From assembly GCA_963775575.1 (NCBI GenBank), contig CAVZJG010000004.1, forward strand, positions 62,001 to 126,000: a stretch of DNA of 64,000 nt, written 5' to 3'. The DNA comes from Roseiarcus sp963775575 (GTDB lineage Bacteria; Pseudomonadota; Alphaproteobacteria; Rhizobiales; Beijerinckiaceae). The notes beneath the pieces were generated by a model that saw nothing but the letters and a program-made list of their open reading frames with translations, did not search any database and was not told the origin of the DNA. Of the stretch, positions 60,820 to 64,000 are shown in pieces. The translations under genes were made by a program, and so were the position numbers. Positions within the stretch are counted from its first letter, which is position 1. Every line of letters begins with the position of its first letter.

Positions 60820-61653
60820 ATGCGCTTCTCGGTTCGTCACCAGACCCTCTACCGCTACTCTGCGCCGGTGCGGCTCGCCGAGCACGTCTTGCGGCTCAAT
60901 CCCCGGCCGGACGCCGGCCGGCTGCTGACGCGGACGCTGTCGATCGAGCCTGCGCCGATCGAGCGCGAGGAGACGCTCGATCCGTTTGGCAATCTCGTCA
61001 TCCGCGTCGCCTTCGACGGCCTGTCGGACCGCTTTCTCATCGACAGCCGCTTCGAGATCGAAGTCGCTGGGCCCGCGGCGCCGAAGATTGCGCCGCCGCC
61101 GCCCTTGCCGTGGCCGGTCGACGCTGACGGACCGAACGCCGCCTACTACGCGTCTGGCGAGATCGACGGCGCCGTGCGCGCGTTTGCGGCGGGGATCGCG
61201 TCGGCATGCGGCGGCGACGCGCTCGCGTTTCTCGATCGCCTCAACCAAACTCTGTTCGTTCGCATCCGCCACAACATCCGCGCCGAGGGGCCCGCGCGGC
61301 CCGCCGCGGCGACGCTGGCGCTCGGCCACGGCGCTTGCCGCGACGTGACGAATCTCTTCCTCGCCGCCTGCCGCAGCCTCGGCGCGCCCGCCCGGTTCGT
61401 CAGCGGCTATCAGGCGAAAGCGGATACGCCGGACGGCCGCCGCCACCTCCACGCCTGGCCGGAAGCGTTCGCGCCCGGTCTCGGCTGGCGCGCCTACGAT
61501 CCGACCCACGGCGTCAAGGTGACCGACGGCCATGTCGGCCTTTGCGCCGCGCCCGAGCAAGCCGCGACGATGCCGGTCGAGGGTGGGTTCTACGGCGGCG
61601 CCGCGACGTCGACCCTCGACTACCAGATTGCGATCGAAACCGACGCCGAGTGA
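60820..61653 (+). CDS. Transglutaminase family protein
   Basis: A 277-residue cytoplasmic protein with the N-terminal Bact_transglu_N region (MRFSVRHQTLYRYSAPVRLAEHVLRLNPRP) and a transglutaminase-like core. The catalytic triad is visible as Cys in GHGACRDVTNLFLAACRSLGAPARFVSGY, His in HLHAWPEAF and Asp in AYDPTHG. Such proteins are found with peptide-ligase-type genes, but none is near. The gene lies between the ABC ATPase gene and a partial copy of its end. Confidence 0.88.
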   Translation: MRFSVRHQTLYRYSAPVRLAEHVLRLNPRPDAGRLLTRTLSIEPAPIEREETLDPFGNLVIRVAFDGLSDRFLIDSRFEIEVAGPAAPKIAPPPPLPWPVDADGPNAAYYASGEIDGAVRAFAAGIASACGGDALAFLDRLNQTLFVRIRHNIRAEGPARPAAATLALGHGACRDVTNLFLAACRSLGAPARFVSGYQAKADTPDGRRHLHAWPEAFAPGLGWRAYDPTHGVKVTDGHVGLCAAPEQAATMPVEGGFYGGAATSTLDYQIAIETDAE

Positions 61654-61701
61654 CCGAGAGAGTTCCCGCCGCGCCGTTCGTCCGGCGAGCCCGGACGCTC
61701 G

Positions 61702-62481
61702 CTAGCCGCGTTCCTTGGCGATGAACTGTCGGAACCGCTCCGATTTCGGGTCGCCGAACAATTCCGCCGGCGGACCCTCGGCTTCGACCATGCCGAGGTG
61801 CAGGAAGACGACGCGGCTGGAAACGTCGCGCGCGAAGCCCATCTCGTGCGTGACGATGAGCATGGTGCGACCCTCCTCGGCGAGCGAACGCATGACGCGC
61901 AGAACTTCGCCGACCAGTTCGGGGTCGAGCGCCGAGGTCGGTTCGTCGAACAGCATCACCTTCGGCTTCATCGCCAGCGCGCGAGCGATCGCGGCGCGCT
62001 GCTGCTGGCCGCCGGAAAGATGCACCGGATAGTAATTCGCTTTGTCGCCGATGCCGACCTTGTCGAGCAGCGCTTGCGCTTCGTCGACGCACTCGGCGCG
62101 CGGCCGCTTTTGCACGTGAATCGGCGCCTCCATGACATTTTCGAGGATCGTCATGTGGGACCACAGGTTGAAGCTCTGAAACACCATGCCGAGCTCGGAG
62201 CGGATGCGGTCGACTTGGCGACGGTCGGCGGGCTCGGCGCGTCCGTCGCGCGTCTTGCGCATCAAGATCGTCTCGCCGGCGACCGTCACCACGCCTTCGT
62301 CCGGCGTCTCCAGCAGGTTGATGCAGCGCAACAGCGTGCTCTTGCCGGAACCCGAAGAGCCGAGGATCGAAATCACGTCGCCCTCGCGCGCCTGCAGAGA
62401 GACGCCCTTGAGCACTTCGAGGGCGCCGAAGCGTTTGCGCAATCCCGAGACCGTCAGCGCGTACCCGTTGCTTTCCGGCAT
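61702..62481 (-). CDS. Amino acid ABC transporter ATP-binding protein
   Basis: A 259-residue ATPase of the polar-amino-acid uptake family (HisP/GlnQ/ArtP). Walker A is GSSGSGKST, the signature is LSGGQQQR, and Walker B is KVMLFDEPTSALD with the H-loop IVTHEMGFARDV. The ATG at 62481 follows GAGGGA. It is the last gene of a substrate-binding protein - permease - permease - ATPase operon. The product resembles histidine/arginine-type systems most; the true substrate is unknown. Confidence 0.93.
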   Translation of the reverse strand: MPESNGYALTVSGLRKRFGALEVLKGVSLQAREGDVISILGSSGSGKSTLLRCINLLETPDEGVVTVAGETILMRKTRDGRAEPADRRQVDRIRSELGMVFQSFNLWSHMTILENVMEAPIHVQKRPRAECVDEAQALLDKVGIGDKANYYPVHLSGGQQQRAAIARALAMKPKVMLFDEPTSALDPELVGEVLRVMRSLAEEGRTMLIVTHEMGFARDVSSRVVFLHLGMVEAEGPPAELFGDPKSERFRQFIAKERG

Positions 62482-62491
62482 TCGATTTCCC

Positions 62492-63187
62492 TCAGGCGGG
62501 CCGCGCGCGCAAGTGCGGCGACAACCCATGTTCGATCAGCAGGAAGGCGCGGGCGATCAAGTAGTTGAGCACGAAATAGATCGCGCCGGCGATCAGCAGC
62601 GGCGTGTAAGTGACGAGCGTGTCGTTGCGGATCTTCAGGGCGACGCTCATCACGTCCCACAGCGTCACCAGCGACACCAGCGCCGTCGCCTTGACCATCG
62701 AGATCACTTCGGTCGAGTAGGCGGGCAGCGCCTGGCGCAGCGCGATGGGAAAGATCACGCGGCGGAACAACAGCAAGCCCGACATGCCGCAGGCGCGCGC
62801 CGCCTCGACCTGGCTCGGCGGCACGCCGGAGAGCGCGCCGCGGAAGATCTCGCTCTGATAGGCTGCGGTGCACAGCGCGCAGGCGAGCGTGGCGCAGTTG
62901 AACGCGTCGCGCAGGAAAGGCCAGAAGATGCTCGCGCGCACCGCCGGAAACGACGAGAGGCCGTAATAGACGACGAACAGCTGCACCAGCAGCGGCGCGC
63001 CGCGGAAGACGAAGATATAGGCGCGCGCCAACCCTTCCAGCGGCTTGACGCCACTGACGCGCATCCAGGCGACGCCGGCGCCGATGAAGGCGCCGATGAA
63101 CACCGACAGCCCCCACACCGAGAGCGTCACCTGCAGCGCCGCCATCAGGCGCAGGAACGTCGTCCAGGTGAAAGCGAGGCCCATCAT
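62492..63187 (-). CDS. Amino acid ABC transporter permease (HisM type)
   Basis: A 231-residue permease with five membrane segments and the EAA loop EAARACGMSGLLLFRRVIFPIALRQALPAYS. GLARAYIFVFRGAPLLVQLFVVYYGL is typical of the family. It starts directly after the stop of the other permease gene (63188) and pairs with it. Confidence 0.92.
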   Translation of the reverse strand: MMGLAFTWTTFLRLMAALQVTLSVWGLSVFIGAFIGAGVAWMRVSGVKPLEGLARAYIFVFRGAPLLVQLFVVYYGLSSFPAVRASIFWPFLRDAFNCATLACALCTAAYQSEIFRGALSGVPPSQVEAARACGMSGLLLFRRVIFPIALRQALPAYSTEVISMVKATALVSLVTLWDVMSVALKIRNDTLVTYTPLLIAGAIYFVLNYLIARAFLLIEHGLSPHLRARPA

Positions 63188-63904
63188 TTACGTCGCTTCG
63201 CGCTGCATGCCGCGCGTCGCGCGCGCCTCGGCGAAATCGAACACGCGGTCGGAGAACGCGGTGAGAAGGAGATAGAGCGCGCCGCCGGCGACGTAATAGG
63301 TGAAAGGCTTGTGCGTCGCGTTGGAGGCGAGCTGGCTCGCGCGCATCAGCTCGGCGAGCCCGGTGACCGAAATCAGCGACGAATCCTTGAGCGCGACCTG
63401 CCAGAGATTGCCAAGGCCGGGGATGGCGAAGCGCAGCACCTGCGGCGCGATGATGCGGTGGAACATCAGCCAGCGGCCCATGCCGACCGCCCGCGCCGCC
63501 TCGAGCTCGCCCTTGGCGACGGCAAGGAAGGCGCCGCGGAACACCTCGGCCTGGTAGGAGCCGGAAATGACGCCGACGGCGAGCGCGCCCGCCGCGAAGG
63601 CGGGCACGCCGACGAAGCCTTCGACGCCGAGGAGATGGGCCGCGGCGGTGAGCAACGCGGAGCTGCCGAAGTAGACGAAATAAACCACCAGCAGCTCCGG
63701 CAGCCCCCGGAACAGCGCCGCGTAACCCTCGCCGATCGCGCCGGCGACGCGCGCGCCTGAGAGCTTAGCCCAGGCGACGAGCGAGCCGAGCACGCCCCCG
63801 ATCGCGAGACCCGCGGTCGAGACGAGCAACGTCATCACGGCGCCTTCGAGCAGCGCCGGACCCCAGCCGCGTTCGCCAAAGCCGAGCGCCGTCAGCCAGT
63901 TCAC
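63188..63904 (-). CDS. Amino acid ABC transporter permease (HisQ type)
   Basis: A 238-residue permease with the EAA loop EAARAVGMGRWLMFHRIIAPQVLRFAIPGLGN and the GEGYAALFRGLPELLVVYFVYFG segment. It lies 19 bases after the substrate-binding protein gene. Confidence 0.92.
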   Translation of the reverse strand: MNWLTALGFGERGWGPALLEGAVMTLLVSTAGLAIGGVLGSLVAWAKLSGARVAGAIGEGYAALFRGLPELLVVYFVYFGSSALLTAAAHLLGVEGFVGVPAFAAGALAVGVISGSYQAEVFRGAFLAVAKGELEAARAVGMGRWLMFHRIIAPQVLRFAIPGLGNLWQVALKDSSLISVTGLAELMRASQLASNATHKPFTYYVAGGALYLLLTAFSDRVFDFAEARATRGMQREAT

Positions 63905-63923
63905 GAGCCGGATTCTTCCGTGT

Positions 63924-64000
63924 TAGGGCGTCGTGTCGATCTTGAACCACGTCAAGGAGTACTTCTTGACCGAGCCGTCGGCAATCGCCGCCTTGATCGC
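63924..64000 (-). CDS. Amino acid ABC transporter substrate-binding protein, C-terminal end
   Basis: Only the last 25 codons are in the window: AIKAAIADGSVKKYSLTWF, then KIDTTP and a TAA stop (63924-63926). This is the usual end of periplasmic amino-acid-binding proteins (family 3). It is the first gene of the operon. Confidence 0.8.

Overview
The window is high-GC DNA from an alphaproteobacterium, most likely Hyphomicrobiales (Rhizobiales). The pointers are CtrA with a cluster of GANTC (CcrM) sites upstream, a transglutaminase-like cysteine peptidase of the rhizobial type, the imuA-imuB-dnaE2 SOS cassette behind a GAAC-N7-GAAC LexA box, split pntAA/pntAB, DUF1178, YdcH pairs, and the lgt/MidA/PgeF and lptF-lptG-lptD-pdxA-rsmA gene orders. 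The species cannot be named from the sequence.

Layout. 1-2.2 kb: two tandem IS66 copies separated by 8 bp. 2.4-13.3 kb: mostly core genes (MFS transporter, lgt-midA-pgeF operon, a Phd/VapC module, kup, BTLCP peptidase, pncA, queG, two ydcH), with one GST remnant. 13.3-16.5 kb: an IS1595 element with exact 8-bp target duplications that carries two cargo genes (an AT-hook peptide and a HEPN-motif protein) and is itself interrupted by a second IS1595 element. 16.5-18.6 kb: RelE/XRE toxin-antitoxin with a paired operator, and an AbiU2-type HEPN gene. 18.9-26.6 kb: chaB, purE, rpsU, TPR lipoprotein, pntB/AB/AA, fliJ, ctrA. 26.8-30.8 kb: accessory cluster with MazEF, a YefM antitoxin whose toxin is cut off, a three-fold repeated two-gene module not recognised here, and an AT-rich island with a GT51 gene and an unknown membrane protein. 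30.8-38.0 kb: SOS mutagenesis operon with a DUF559 nuclease gene between imuB and dnaE2 and palindromic repeats inside the coding regions, followed by an MntA/HepT pair with a broken toxin. 38.2-43.2 kb: methyltransferases and a large TPR protein with twelve 47-residue repeats. 43.6-59.6 kb: core genes (comF, grxC, DUF1178, DUF3108, metY, rsmA, pdxA, lptD/G/F, pepA, holC). A 357-bp MITE-like element with a long internal palindrome sits at the stop codon of the DUF1178 gene. 59.7-64 kb: a frameshifted TetR gene, a transglutaminase, and an amino-acid ABC transporter operon that runs off the window.

How it fits together. The housekeeping operons look intact. The accessory tracts between them (13-18.5 kb, 26.8-38 kb, 59.7-60.8 kb) collect toxin-antitoxin, HEPN and mobile-element genes together with many broken genes: in-frame TGA or TAG stops, +1 frameshifts and truncated remnants. 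The strongest candidates for something undescribed are the repeated small-gene module at 27.8-29.1 kb, the IS1595 element with HEPN and AT-hook cargo, and the MITE with the 143-nt palindrome at 45.2-45.5 kb. No tRNA, rRNA or CRISPR array was recognised.
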